This document shows, piece after piece, positions 11,503-24,538 of a stretch of 64,000 nt of DNA. The stretch is from positions 20,915,681-20,979,680 of the forward strand of contig NC_088786.1 of assembly GCF_949628265.1 (NCBI RefSeq). The letters run 5' to 3'. Every line of letters begins with the position of its first letter. Within the stretch, counting starts at the first letter, position 1. The position numbers and the translations under genes are program-made. This DNA comes from Cloeon dipterum (Eukaryota; Arthropoda; Insecta; Ephemeroptera; Baetidae). Under the pieces are notes generated by a model, which ran no database searches, was not told the DNA's origin, and saw only the letters and a program-made list of their open reading frames with translations.

Positions 11503-13749
11503 TGTGCCTTTTTCTCAAGGGCATTAGCCGCATTGGTGTGTATTGTCTCACTGAAACATTTTAAAGATTTTTTTAATTAGAGTTGGTTTAATTTCTTAAA
11601 TATATAAAAGCACAAAAAATTGAAATGAAGCCTGCAACTGTGGATAGCTCACGCAGGAAATTGCTTTATTAATGCCGCCGCGAAAACTGTTTTAACTTAG
11701 AGGCGATAGGGCGCGCACTGGACCAGCGCCAACATTATTTGACCATTGCAATTAATTAATTGCTTTGATTGGCTAATTGATTTTATCTGGCTCAAAAACT
11801 ATTGTTTTCTTTGACATGAAAAATTATTTATAACTGTTTTAAAGTAAAAAAACTATTTTTTATGTATGACGAAACTTAACAAAATAGTGAACTCAGAGGT
11901 CTGTTGAACCAAATGTGTTTCAATATGCAAATTGGTATTGCGTCATGCATCATCATACCTTTCAAAATGCAATTTGCCCAATTTGCATTCGACTTGTTAA
12001 AAATATAGAGACATGAAGAATAAGTCAGGCGTGATTTGTCAAAAAAATAATTTAGTGAAATCAAAATATAAAATGAAATTACTATATTTTTTCATAATGA
12101 GAAATCGAGAGTAACAAATAATTGAAGTTTGTGGTCACCGTTTCAATTCACCATGGAATATTCAAAACACAGAGAAGCATAAAATGATAATCACAAATAG
12201 GTTTAATGAAATTCTCTAATCATTTGCTCTATAAATATTTAAAATAATTAAGAATGGCTTCATGATCTAATTTTTTGTACTCACGTGATTTTGGTATGAA
12301 CGCACAGCATAAACGAAAAGTTATTGTTTTCTGTCTGGTTTATCGGCGGATGCTGTGGAGAGACAGGCTAGTCTTGATTTCCGCGTGTGCTCAACCCCAC
12401 TTTTTGCACTGTCTCGCGCTTGCGTGTTTTGCATCAAAATCCTCGCACGCAATGTGGAAGACACTGGTTAGCTGCCTTGAAAAATAAAATGCGATACAAC
12501 CAACACGTCGTCTCGTATTAGCAGCGGCTGTGACTCACACCATAGTTATGAAGTCACGAGCAAAAAAGTGTTGGCCTCGAATTAAAATTGGTTCTTTTCT
12601 TTATCAAGCTTCCCGGAAAGACAATATATTTAACATAATATACATTTTTTATGTTTTTTCTTGAATGTGATTTTATCAGATTAGTTTTGACAATCTAAAA
12701 GCAAATAGGCATGACAAAGTTTGTTGGCAAAGATAACTTCATAAGATATTTTTTTTTTAATTTTGAAGCTGTTATAAAATGCCCGAATTGTAATTTTTAA
12801 GAAAAATCAAAATACCCTTTTGAATAATAAGAGCGGTGTAGCTGAATTAAAAGAATGTACTAATATTTTTCAATTTTCCCCTTTTATTAATATTCTTCTA
12901 TAGGTTAAATGACCAAATTCTATACCGCTGAACGCATCAACTACTGGCATTAAATGTGGAATCATATTTTTTACACTCTTTTTTTTAATAAATACAAATC
13001 AACTTTCAAAATTAGGATTTTATTATTTGACGCCCCAATCATGCAAGAAAATATAAAATTGTCAACCTACAACTAACAAAGAAAATTTTTCTTTGGAGAA
13101 AATAATTTCACTTAAGATAGGTTTTGCATTCTTGAGATGTAAATTAATAACAAGACTTCCCCCTCGTTGATAAGTTGATATCAGAGTTTTTTAATTAAAC
13201 CAAAAGAAACTCTTCACAAAATTAGGTTTGAAACATATATTTTTGTTTTAAATTTTAAAAATAATTCAAAACATTCTATTTATTTCATTTAAAGAATTCA
13301 TCTGGCATTATTTTTCCCAAGCCGACTTCATGAGTTATGTTGCTATAAATAAACATTTCGTCTATTCGAAAACTGTATTATTTCCCTCAATTCGCTCAAT
13401 TCTGTGGTTGCGATTGTTTGGGGAATTTAAAACGCCTACTGTTATTATTATAGTGCATAATAAATAGTGTATTAAACGCCGCTTTGGCGCGCTTATTCAA
13501 GATGGGCATTCAAATGATATTGCTCCTGATATCCGCAGAACCGCGCCCACTTCCTATTCCCATTATACCTTGAACCTGAATGCAAATCAATCTTTACTCT
13601 CTGTCTAATACATTCTATCGAATTAATTTCTTCCAGGCCGTAAAGTGGATGGTTGATAGCATGCAACTTGACTGCTATTAGTGAGTTCGAGACTACATTA
13701 CGCAATTAATTGCGTATAAAAGTGCGAGAAGAAAAGGCGAAAGGCGAAA
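11503..13749. other. Intergenic, caspase-NACHT to TRIM23
   Basis: This must hold the promoters of both divergent genes. The sequence is AT-rich. Two somewhat GC-richer patches (about 11640-11730 and 12340-12560) could be promoter sequence. No coding region or repeat that I can support. Confidence 0.4.
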
Positions 13750-16700
13750 ATGAGCACCAAACCGAACGTGAGGGTCAAAATTACGAAAGAGAGATGAAGA
13801 ATTTAATTTTGTTAAAATTGAACTTAGGTTTTGGAATGTCGAGTGTGCGAGGACGTGTTCGGTCCGAGCGGCGAGAGGGTGCCCCGACTGCTGCACTGCG
13901 GACACACCGTGTGCCATTCGTGCCTTTTGCGCCTTCCTCTGCAGCACGGCTCTGTCCTCTGTCCCTTCGACCGGCAGCCTACTCCCACTGGTAACATACT
14001 AAATTTCTCCTAGCCATATTTTAATCATCGGCTTTTACTAGGAGACAGTGGAGTTTGGGGGCTGAAAAAGAATTTTGCACTCCTGGAGCTGCTGGAGCGA
14101 CTTCAGGTTGAGCGCCTTCCTTCCACATCGACAGCCACGGCTACGGGTCTTTCAAGGCTCTTGGACGGTGCTCTTCCAGATAGACAGGTCACCAATATGG
14201 AGCATATATTGGCATTAAACTAATTTTGAAGTTGTGGATGCTAAATCATCATAAGACCTAGCGGATTCAGAAAATTGCAAGCAGTCTAAAACACTTGACA
14301 TTAAATTTATTTATTACATAGAACTCACAACTAAAAAATGATTTGTTCAGTCAGTATCAGTAAATTAAAAAATGTTAGATTTTTTAATATCTTTTAATTT
14401 TTCAAGCCGGTAGAAAGTGTCAACTTTCACAATTCACAAAAAATGAAATAGCTCGCTTTACGCTGAGGAAGCTGCATTATATTAAAACTGGAAACAATTA
14501 AAACAATGATTTTTGTGCTAAATATTTTTGGTGCTATTGTGAAATACATGTTTTTCAATGAAAAATCTTTAGTTTAGATGTGTGACGAAGATGAATCGCA
14601 CGAGGCAGTTGTCTACTGCGTGGTTTGCGGCTCTCACCTTTGCGAGGAGTGCTCTGAACGCACCCACGCGACTAGGACACTTGGCAGACACCGGAGGGTG
14701 CCACTGTCTGAGAAACCAAGGGAGCGTGCAAAGTGCGACTTCCACCCCTCGCACGTGGCAGAATTCGCTTGTCTGGAGCCAGCTTGCCAGCAAAATCCAC
14801 TCATGTGCTTCGTCTGCAAAGATTATGGCCGGCACAAAGGACACCAGGTTTGATTTTTCCTTTTTTATTCAAACTAGGTTTTGAATTTTAAAAATTTCAG
14901 CACGGACTTGTGGAGGTGGAAGCAGAAGGTTTGCGACAGAGTGTTTTGGGGGCCGTCTCAAACATGAGGCAGTTCATGGATGCTTTGGGAGAATCTGTCC
15001 ACAAAATAGGTATGAAGTCAGATGGCTTTTTATGGGAAGAAAATAAATTTTTTGCTGCTGTAGAGGGCTCATTGCAAAGGATGGAAGGAGGAACGATAGA
15101 AGATGCCCGCAACCGAGTTCGAGCGCACTTCCAGCAGCTGAGGGAGAGCCTCGAGCAGCAGGAGAATGCCGCTTGCACTGCCCTTGAGGCGCATACAAGA
15201 GAGAGGCTTTGTGCCCTCAAGCAGCTGCAAGAGGATCTCACTGTTACCATGTCTCATGTAAGTTGTTTGTGCTCTCTCTTTGATTTTTCTTGTTAAATGA
15301 AGTGAAATTTTCAACTTTTCAAAAATAATTTTTGATATTTTAAGAACTAAAAAATGTATTATATAAAATTAATCAATGAATCGCAAAATCCAATTTTAGG
15401 TGGCAGCAGTTTGTGTTCAGTGCAGTCAGTTGTGCGCCCAAGACGACTCACGGCTGCTACTGGCAGGCCAAGAACTGAAAGAAGCACTCACAGCTGTTGA
15501 ACAGCAGCAACAGCAATTTGCAGATCTTCCTCTGGAGCAGAGACATCCTGATTCTGCTGTTCCAGTCACCTTTACAAAGGTCTCTATTTAATTTAATGAT
15601 ATCTTAGAATCCATTTAAAAAGGGTTCACATGTTTTTTTTAAACAGCAAGAAAAGTCTGATTTTTCCAGATGATGGAATTAAATTTTAACTAATATTTAC
15701 TCATTTTTTGCTTAGCAAAAAAGCGAGTTTTGTGTCAAGAGTTTTTTAAATTATATAATTAATTGATTTGGAGTTGTTTCAAATATAATTGTTAACCTCT
15801 CTTTTACCAAACCATGTTTCGCACAGGACAACAGAGTGCACATGGGGCCGCGAATGGAGATGCGCGTGGTCACCCTTGGACTAGACGGGGCGGGAAAGAC
15901 GTCCATCCTGTTCAAACTGAAACAGGACGAGTTTGTCACAGCCACTCCCACCATCGGTTTCAACGTTGAGAGCCTTGAGCTGCGAAGTGACCTTCAGCTG
16001 ACCGTCTGGGACGTGGGCGGCCAGCCCAAGTTGCGACCCCTTTGGAAACACTATTACCTCAATACTCAGGTACAGAAATTGTGAATCATCAAAGGTGCAC
16101 GTTAATGAGGTGTCAAAAAACCTAGGCTGTGGTCTTTGTGGTGGACTGTGCTTGCCGAGATAGACTGCCCGAGGCTCAGAGCGAGCTGGCCAGATTGCTG
16201 GCTGAGAAGGAACTTAAGGACGCTGCTTTGCTCATTTTGGCCAACAAACAGGTACATTTTTCAACCCTTAGTTTTTTTCTTCGAAACAATATTATAAATA
16301 TTTTTTTTGAAGATTTCAATTTGTTGAGAATAAACAAGTCGTTAGCTTATCCCATGCGCAAATTATATGGGATATCTGGAGATCAGTGCTGAGGAAATCA
16401 TCCATAACTTATTCATTGAGAAATTACTCATAGTTTCATTAGCCATTATGTAGACAAAAAAATTATTTGACGTTTTTCAAGGTGCTTAACTCAATAAATT
16501 AATTTTTCTCCAACGCGAATTTCTACTCTTTGCAAAATTTCCTGAAAATGTTCGAGTGCAGTGATTTTTCTCTTTCATCAATGAAATTAACAAACTTTTA
16601 CATTTAAGGACCAAGAAGGCAGTATGTCGGCCGAGGAGCTGTGCCAACAAATGGTGTTGCCTAAGTTGTGCTGCGGCCGAAGCTGGCACTGCCAGGCCTG

Positions 16701-16779
16701 TTCTGCCCAGACGGGCGCTGGACTGACTGAAGGCCTTGAATGGCTTAGCAGACAGCTTACAACAGAAACCTCGCAATGA
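13750..16779 (+). CDS. TRIM23: TRIM23 (ARD1): RING E3 ligase fused to an ARF GTPase
   Basis: Exons: 13750-13767, 13828-13990, 14042-14187, 14578-14847, 14901-15009, 15064-15257, 15400-15579, 15827-16069, 16126-16251 and 16609-16779. The RING starts [12 protein letters not shown] and has [10 protein letters not shown] and CPFDRQ. B-boxes follow ([31 protein letters not shown]), then a coiled coil ending in a Gln run. The C-terminal ARF domain has G1 GLDGAGKTS, switch WDVGGQ and NKQD, split by an intron after Gln, and [13 protein letters not shown]. In mammals it makes K27-linked ubiquitin in antiviral and autophagy signalling; the GTPase part controls the ligase. Order and sequence match human TRIM23 from end to end. 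The short stretch 15010-15063 is best read as a 54-nt intron, but it is also open in frame. The start is a six-residue first exon with a GTGAGG donor, chosen because it joins in phase. Confidence 0.93.
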
Positions 16780-16954
16780 ATTGCGATTAGCAACTTCAGT
16801 ATGTGATTTATTTTAATTTGAAAATTTTGCAAAACTTTGAACATATAAAATGCTTAAATTTATTTGTTCAACACAGTAGTCAACAACTATGGTGATGCTG
16901 AAAACAAGAATAATTGCACACAATTGTCTACTTTCTTGCCGACACACACGACAT

Positions 16955-17665
16955 TCAATTTAAAATGCTGATGGGAGCTGCAAACCCAACGTGAGCGCCA
17001 GTATTTGATACAATGAGCTCCATAAGTCTTTCTGCCATGTCATCTCTTGCATCTGGACTCTGCAATTTTATGATTCAGTATTACTTGATACTCATTTATG
17101 TACAAATATAATCATTCTTACTTTCAAATCGCCCCTGATTACTGGTATAGAGTAATTGCTTGCTTTTGAAATGAGGTTTTGGCACTTTGCAGAGCTGTCA
17201 GCAGTTCTTGCCTCAATTGGCAAAGCTATTGCAACTCTCTGGGCCTAGATATTAACTAAACATTTAGAATATTATAATTTTTGAATTATATTATACTCAC
17301 CGATCGATAGTGATTGTCCACCTTGTCAAAATGTTTTTGAAAAAAGTCCTGAGAGAACTCAGCCATCCTGTCTCTGATGTCGTACACAATTACGATGAAA
17401 TCAAAACTTGCGTCGATTTTTTCTCTTATAAGTGTTGACAGATCGAGTGCGAAGTGAATTGCCAAATGAGTGCTGAATTTCTGGCTAATTTCCTGCATCG
17501 CTTCACTCAACTCTATGCAGAGTGGCCGTTTACCAACCAGCTAAAATAAATTAAATTAAAATTAATCCGCTCTGACTTTGATTAATAAAAAAATCACGAA
17601 AGTAAACAAACCATAACATGAAGCCGGAAATCAATATAATTACTTCTTGCGAAGCTGCAGGCCAT
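16955..17665 (-). CDS. CENPM: Centromere protein M (CENP-M) homologue
   Basis: Four exons, 17665-17612, 17540-17301, 17244-17122 and 17059-16955, total 522 nt and 173 residues (human CENP-M has 180). Both proteins have a short N-terminus leading to LVG at about residue 19, then an ELSEAM / QLADSM helix, a FDFIVIVYDIRD / IDLIVFVVNLHS strand, a FDKVDNHYR / LRHVDASFF helix, a RVAIALPIEAR strand, a YSIPVIRGDL / YQSPLLYCDL block and a MAERLMELIVSNTGAHVG / MAQRLVRVLQICAGHVPG helix. CENP-M is a GTPase-like pseudoenzyme of the CENP-H/I/K/M complex at the inner kinetochore. Here too no P-loop is present. The ATG has a strong context (AAAATGGCC). The gene is convergent with TRIM23, with 175 bases between the stops. 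Identification is by remembered alignment, not a search. Confidence 0.72.
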
Positions 17666-18480
17666 TTTTCTTCTACTTAAAACTTGTAACCCTTCTTCAG
17701 ATGATGGTCCAAGCTTTTTCAGTCCATGACTAAAATTTTAAAACCTTAATCCCAAAATACTGGATCAAACACAATAAGAAACAAAGAACAACATCAATTT
17801 TGGTGAGCGCGCGCGTATTTTGCCAGTAAAGTGGGCGTGGCTAGGCTGTGCTGTCTGGTAGGCTTTTAAAAAGGCGCTAAAATAAGAAAGGCACTACTAT
17901 GCTTCACGTTATCGTATATTAAAAATAATGCTTTTGCTTTCTTGCTTTCCTATTTCTAGCCTACCTGATATGTTAAGCATTATTAGCCGTTTAGCAGGTG
18001 TAGCGAGTTTTTGCAGGATTTCTCCGATTTCTCGACATGCATTCTGGACTGCAGATTTTTTTTGGTAAATTTTGTGCGAAAATGAAAAATATCGGAACTT
18101 ACCATTCAAGTTTTGTGTGGAGAAACACATCATGTTGACATGTTTGGGATAAAGCTTTTTTATATTTTTACAAAGCACAATAAATACACACAAAATCACA
18201 GATTGGTTAGTAAACAAGGCAATAATAATATAATAATTATTAGACAATGCCGCTATAAAGATTAAAAAATTATTAGAATCATTTAATTTAAATGAGAGCT
18301 ATATAGAAGTCAAACCCAATACGGTACAAAAATACATTGCAAAAAATACACTGAAAATGCGTGCACTAAATTGGATTTTTGATCTGAAATACATATTTCC
18401 ACCAAATTTTGCATATATATAATTATATTGTATTAATTTATATCATTTCTTTAATAACTGTGTCATTGAAAAAGCAAGTT
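17666..18480. other. Intergenic upstream of CENP-M
   Basis: A GC-richer patch at about 17800-17880 (GCGCGCGC, GGGCGTGG) is a likely CENP-M promoter. At 17975-18055 (-) there is an open stretch with acceptor- and donor-like ends, but it joins nothing I can identify. Confidence 0.35.
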
Positions 18481-21400
18481 TTATTTCACGTCGATCCAGA
18501 GATTTAAATTCAACTTTGGGAAATTTGAGCACAAAGTGAGGGCGTTCTCATCCGTCAACGACTCCATGGCTCGTGGTTGCATCTCAGTAGTCTCGCTATT
18601 TTCGCAAAACAGCGACGACAGTGACGTTTTTCTAATTTCTTCTAATTGAGCTAAAACCAAAACGACTTGATTTGTGAAAGGTGAAACTTTGCCCTATAAA
18701 ATTACACACCTTGCGTAAAGGCTTGAGGCGCTTCAGGCGTTTCGTACCAAAACCGGTCGGCCCTCTTTAGTCGCAGGAACTGTTCAGCGATAACGCACGT
18801 GCCAGTCGGCCCCAAAATCCCGCTGCTATTCAACGGTTTTTCGGAGACCAAGCCCGTGAATGGGTCAATGTCGTCCACAGAATCGTAAATTAATTTTAGT
18901 CTCTCCACCGTTTCTGCATCCATTGTGCTCAAAAGGTCGTCGAACGTTTTTGGACGGGCGCCCCCGCACAGTTCTCTCCAAAGTGGATAGCCAGGCAAGC
19001 CGTGGTCTCTGCCTCTTTGAATGTTCAAGGTGACGAGGTCGAGGCCGCAAGGACTAGATTTCGTTTTAAACAAATTTCCTTGCAACTGGAAAATTAAAAT
19101 AATAATTTTTTTATAACAACTCTTATGATTAGAAAAATGTTAAAATGTTAAGTTAAATTTTGTTAAAAAGAGTTTAAAAATAGACAAGTGCAAAACAAGA
19201 GTAAAAAAGTCAATAAATTAAATCACACGTGTTTTGTTTAGCTAGAGCTTTAAACAAATAAAAATTTAAAGAATATATAGCATGAAAAACTAAAAGTTTC
19301 CTTATGTCTGTCGGCAGTATTTTTTATGCGTGGTTACCTCGGACGTAACAGCACTGCCAGGTCCTTTAACTTCTGATTCTGAGATGCCGCGCAACGAATC
19401 CTCTACAAATTCATTTTGGTACATGCCGAAAGGATTAAACAGCGTTTCGTGCAGTTTGAGCGTCCTGTTGACGACACCAATACGATCAATCAGTGCCAAC
19501 TGACCCTGTAATAAAATTTAATGAAATTTTTGTAAATATTTTCTACGCTCAAAACTCACCTGAAGCAACGTGTGGCCGAACCGGAACGCGCACGAGGCAA
19601 ACTCATTTGTGATTTGCGGATCGACAGACGCGTCGTAGGCCTCAAAAAAGCCACTCGCCTTTGGAAGCACATCCAATTTCTCTGCTAACTCATAGCCTGG
19701 GACAAAAATATAACTTTAGGGCTGCGAAATTAAGTTGGCATTTTTTGTGGCAAAACAGTCTACTATTTTAAAACTGATTTTCAAAGCAAAATAGTTTGGT
19801 TTCCAATTGGTTAAAAACACAAGTTTTGTTACCAATTCAGAAGTATTTTACTTAATTAAAATAGCAAATTTTATTTAAAAAAAAACATGATGCCGATGCC
19901 AGTTCGAATATTTAATTTTCTTTCTCCTCATAAAGAATAAAAATTGTCTAATATAGGTCAAAATAAACCGACTTTCTTACTCTCGAAAACATTTATTTAC
20001 CAAACTTGAGAAGAGAGCAATACATATTTTGGGCTTTAAATTCCCACATGCTGGGATTTGAAATTTTATAAACAAAATCTCTTACGTCCTTAATTTCGGA
20101 TTTTGAGCCGATTTAGGGCCACGTATTATGATTTTTAGAATGGTTCTAATTTCTGATTCGTACTTTTTTGATGGTCCCGTAAGAAGTGGAAGCTCAGTAT
20201 GAGAAAAGAAGATTTTTAGAATTCACAGCTCTAAATATTACTTAATTTACTCAATCATTTACCCAGTACAACGGGAAGAAATTCATTGTAGTGAATGTGC
20301 TGCAACTGGGCAATGACAATTTTCCTCGCCTCTTGGTACAGCACCTCGTCCATCCACTGCGGATTCAGCTTCTTCAGCGCTGTCGCCAGCCTGTTGTGCT
20401 GCCTGGAGAAAATGAGGTGCAGCGTCGTCAGCGGCAGGTTCTCGTTGGAGCGCGTGTCACCGGTCTTGAAGCAAAAGCGTCCCTTTGCCACCTGTTCGGC
20501 CCGATTGCAGCCGTCGTTGGAGGTGCGGTCGATGGGCAGCAGCTCGATGCCGCTCGAGGTCCACGAGCGGTGCAGGAGGCCGCCAGAAAAGGCCCTCACC
20601 TGTGACTCTAATTCTTTGTTGGCGCCGTAAATCGTCGATCCGTCGATGAACGGCGTCACTTGGTTCAGGTTTTCTCTCGGTCCTGCAATGCAAAATGTAA
20701 CCCTAGCAGTGTATTTTTCTTAAGTCTCCATTCGAGATTAAATTACGCAATCACTTCTTTGGGAGGTATCAATTTGTCTAATTAAAAAATTTGCAAAAGC
20801 AAAGGTGCTTTACAAAACATTTTCTGAAATCTAAGGGTTGATTTGCTGTCTTTCAATTACCCTAAAATCTAGGTAAGTGGTTAAAAGCTGGAAATATATG
20901 CTGAATATTGCTGAATATATTTCTAGTCAACAACACCAACATAGTTATGTGAAAATCAAGACAGTGATGCGACTGAAAAGATATTTAGGCCAATTAAAAC
21001 ATTGCAAGTGGCCTCCCTTTTTAAAACCTGGCAATATTTATTTTTTGAATCATTTAAAAAAATGAATATCTCAGTGCTACTTAAAATTGTATCGGCTTGG
21101 TTCTCGTGCGATTTTTCTTTTCGTTCTAAAATACAGTTTTTATTACCAAGGGTGCAAACTGGTGCTGGCGCGGATCGAACAAAATCGGTACAGGTCAAGT
21201 TGTATTTGCCGTAGAGAGGATCGTCAGGCGGAATGATCACTGGATAGCACTCGGGGTGTTGCCACTCGGTGTTGCAACAAGTGATAGCTTGACCGTCCGC
21301 ACCTAGTATTTACGAATCATGATTTTTTTGTGACAGTTATCTAAGCAAAATTCCTCACGTTTGCTAAGTGCCGTGGCCGTGATGTCGTGATCAATAAATT

Positions 21401-22670
21401 GTCCCCAAGCAGCGAGATTTGCCGTGAATTTCGGATTTGTTTGGTTTGAAGGGCGATGGATGGTGAAACTGACCTTTCGGGGCAACGGCAGGGGGTTAGG
21501 ATCAAGCCACTTTCTTGGAGTCGAAATCCCTGTGAATTTTAATAAATATTTGTTTTAATTTTTTCCCCTAAATAATAAACTCTCTCCCTTATTGCGTTTT
21601 GACAATGCAAACGGGGCTGTAAATACAAATAAATACAATTTAGAAACGATCTAGCCTACCATCTCCATATGAAGGCATCAGAAGTCGTTTAAACGGACGC
21701 ATTGCAACTCCAAATCCTGGGTGTACTATATTGTTGCAGGAGCCATCGATTGTCCTGTAAGGCGAGGCTGTGTCGCACTTGATCGGCTCCGTGCACCACT
21801 CCGCAGACCAGTTTGAAGGAGCCAGACGAAGGCCTCGGACAATGCAGTCTCCAGATTTCAGTTTCCCTCTTCAATTTTTCATTCGTGTCATTTTATTTAT
21901 ATTGAAAATAATACAGTCTCACAGTCTCACACTAACTGGCAGAGAGCCATAATTAAATTTATAGTTAGTAAATTTGTGCGTGGTAAACCTTAAAATTTCA
22001 ACAACCAATTTAAAAGTTCTTATATATTTTTAAATAAGACAGTGCTTACGCGTAAACATATTTTGAAGTTGAGAGCATCCTGTGGGCGCTTTCCATGGCG
22101 CGGACTGATTGTTTTGACGAGTAAATCGCTCGCTGATGCAGGAAACTAGGATGTGAGGGTGGCAGCGGAACTGCAGGGTGATTCCTCTCTGCCAGTAACC
22201 TTTCTTGCCAATCTCTTTCGGCATTTGCCAAAGCTTCGTTTACCTCCGATATGCTTGGATCGACTGCGAAAACCTTACAGGCTAAAAAATACTATTTTAT
22301 GCGGTTTATTATTAAAAATAATTTATTATCACCTGAGCTAAATGAGTTGCTTTGTATTGCCATTAATGTGATTCCCAACTGAGAGCTTGAATCATTGGTT
22401 TTGTTATTCGCTTCAATATCCGAAGAAAAAGGCAAGGATGAGGAAATGTAAAGAACCACCACCGATCCGAAAACGACTACCAGAAATCTGTTAATGAGAG
22501 ACAAGATTAGATTGAATAATTTTATTTATTAGCTCCTTTAATACTCACGCAAAAAATAATAGTGTAATAATCAAACTCGCAGCATCGGTTTTTCTCCTTA
22601 GTGAACATCGTCTCTCATAAGTGCTGTTGAACTTGCAAAAATATAAAGGCGTGGATTCACTGATATTCAT
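18481..22670 (-). CDS. Animal haem peroxidase with N-terminal signal anchor
   Basis: Eleven exons: 22670-22549, 22487-22333, 22281-22050, 21868-21660, 21529-21359, 21302-21147, 20682-20263, 19696-19560, 19505-19338, 19085-18710 and 18650-18481. They total 2316 nt and 771 residues. Landmarks in order: YRTIDGSCNN, AAWGQFIDHDIT with the distal His, a Cys-rich CCNTEW segment, FIDGSTIYGA, SRQHNRLA, FRFGHTLLQ with the proximal haem-ligand His, and LNIQRGRDHGLPGYPLWR. This is the insect chorion-peroxidase/peroxinectin class, which oxidises tyrosines or phenols to cross-link extracellular matrix. A hydrophobic stretch at about residues 33-60 is assembled across the first intron and preceded by many Arg and Lys, so it could act as a type II signal anchor instead of a cleaved peptide. 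The C-terminal exon is divergent. Confidence 0.92.
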
Positions 22671-24538
22671 TTTGTTCTGCGAAAATATAGATTTTGAATG
22701 AATTCGATAGTGGAATAGAGAGCGTCATAGGATTGTGGGTCACATATGTAGGCGCTGTAAATTTAGCAGGCCCTGCGGTTTGACCAAAAGAGTTGCTTTG
22801 AGCCACAAAATATTGAACCGACACACGCTAATCATCGTGTCATGTGGTGTTTGCAAGTGTCTCCATCATAATATCAGTTTCATTTTAGGTGGTTTGTTTA
22901 AAAAAAAAACTAGCTTTACTTAAATAATCTAAACCATTGGCCTGTTAGTAATGAAGAAATATTTATTCATCGCGGAAAAATAAAATGGATTATTTAAAAT
23001 ATAGAAAAATTTCCAATGCATTTTGTAGGAGTTTCATCAATAATTGCTAAAATTCATACTAACCTATAATATTTAGATGAAATTTATTGCTAAAGCACAT
23101 CAGCAAACCAGTTGGTTCGACGCCCAGGCTAGAAGTATTTTACATCACGAGCCGCAGGCGCAGGTCTAGCTGTTGTTTTCACTCTGCACAGCTGAACGGA
23201 GCCAAAGGTCTTTCTAAACAGATTCAAAAGTAAGAGTTGAAACTGCAGTTGGGTACGCAGCCAGCCCAAGGATGAAAACCCACGCAGTAATGCAATGCGG
23301 TAAACTGCCAGCAGCTTCGATCGCCGCCGCTCATCACGTGAGGAGAGGACGTGCCCAGGAGACTGAAACGAGTTTAGATCGAAGTACTGACCAAAAAAAG
23401 AAGGAGTCGGTTTCTTGCGCAAATAGCTGGCTGTCAATTTGCATAATGACTTATTTTTATTGTGGTAGAGCAATAAAATGAATTGAAAGGAATTGTAAAT
23501 GTGCACTTTTTACTGTCTGTATATTTTATCATACAAAACACACACAAATAAGTATGCAAATTACAAACTTACAATGTTTTGCTGGATTATATGGTTCTAA
23601 TTTCATTAATAATTCCAGGAAAAAGAAATTTTGCTAATTTTTCACATTTTAAATGCGAGGAGAAGACAGTAGCGGCTGGAGACAAGCATTCAAATTTATT
23701 TCGATAAGAAAAATAATAAAAAATATAAAAGAGAAAATTCCCACACAGGGCACGAATTTGAAATCAGGATGGGTGGCTATGAGTTAAAAATATCGCACTT
23801 TCTCATGTATGGGCCGAAACAGTATGTTGTTCCGCATACACGAGAACGTGCAATATTATTTTTCTCTTCAAGATTTACTCACAGCCTTGCTACGAACCTG
23901 GTTTCAAATCCACGTATTGGGAACAGCGATTTGTAGTTTGTCTCTTTAAATCGATAGAGACATTTCTACATTTATCAAGATTTTTTTAGCAGCTAACAAA
24001 AAATCGCATAGAGAGGCAACAAGCAAGACTTATCCATTAAGGCAGACGCAATAAATAACTACATCGTTTTCACTTGGTTAAATATTTTTGTGGTTACTGA
24101 ATTATTGACTGTGGTTTTATTTGAAAAACTAAAAATAAACATTAAGTGGTTCATTATTAATAGCTCCCTCCTCGCTTGCATTTAATAATGAAAAAAGCAA
24201 GAAGTTTAAACCAGTTATTCTACCTGGCGTTTTCCCAAGAAGTGGATGCACCTCACATGATCACTTTCCACGACTCACTTAGCTTTGAACCGTCCGTGCT
24301 GACAAGGTAACTCAATATTTTGTAAGATCATACTGTCACAGTGAGGATTCTGTTTGAAGAGAAAGGACCTTTGTAAGTTTTAACGACATATATAGTGTTA
24401 ATGAATAGCGATATTAGAGGAATTTAAGGAGGGAGAGATGTGTAAAATTTTTTGGTGTGTCCATAAAAGCGCAGATATGAGAGCTAGAAAGTAAAACCGC
24501 TACTCCTCAGAAGCGCAGCAACATCGTCTAGCGTCAAC
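22671..24538. other. Intergenic, peroxidase to aldehyde oxidase
   Basis: Divergent promoters of both neighbours must be here. A moderately GC-rich patch at 23130-23430 has open frames on both strands but no recognisable product or splice pattern. Nothing else supportable. Confidence 0.35.

Noticed and set aside
17909-18247. 112-residue minus-strand frame upstream of CENP-M
   Set aside because: An internal piece has acceptor and donor signals, but it does not join CENP-M in phase and has no recognisable product.
20291-20630. Open frames opposite the peroxidase exon
   Set aside because: Mirror of the real minus-strand exon with FIDGSTIYG and SRQHNRLA.
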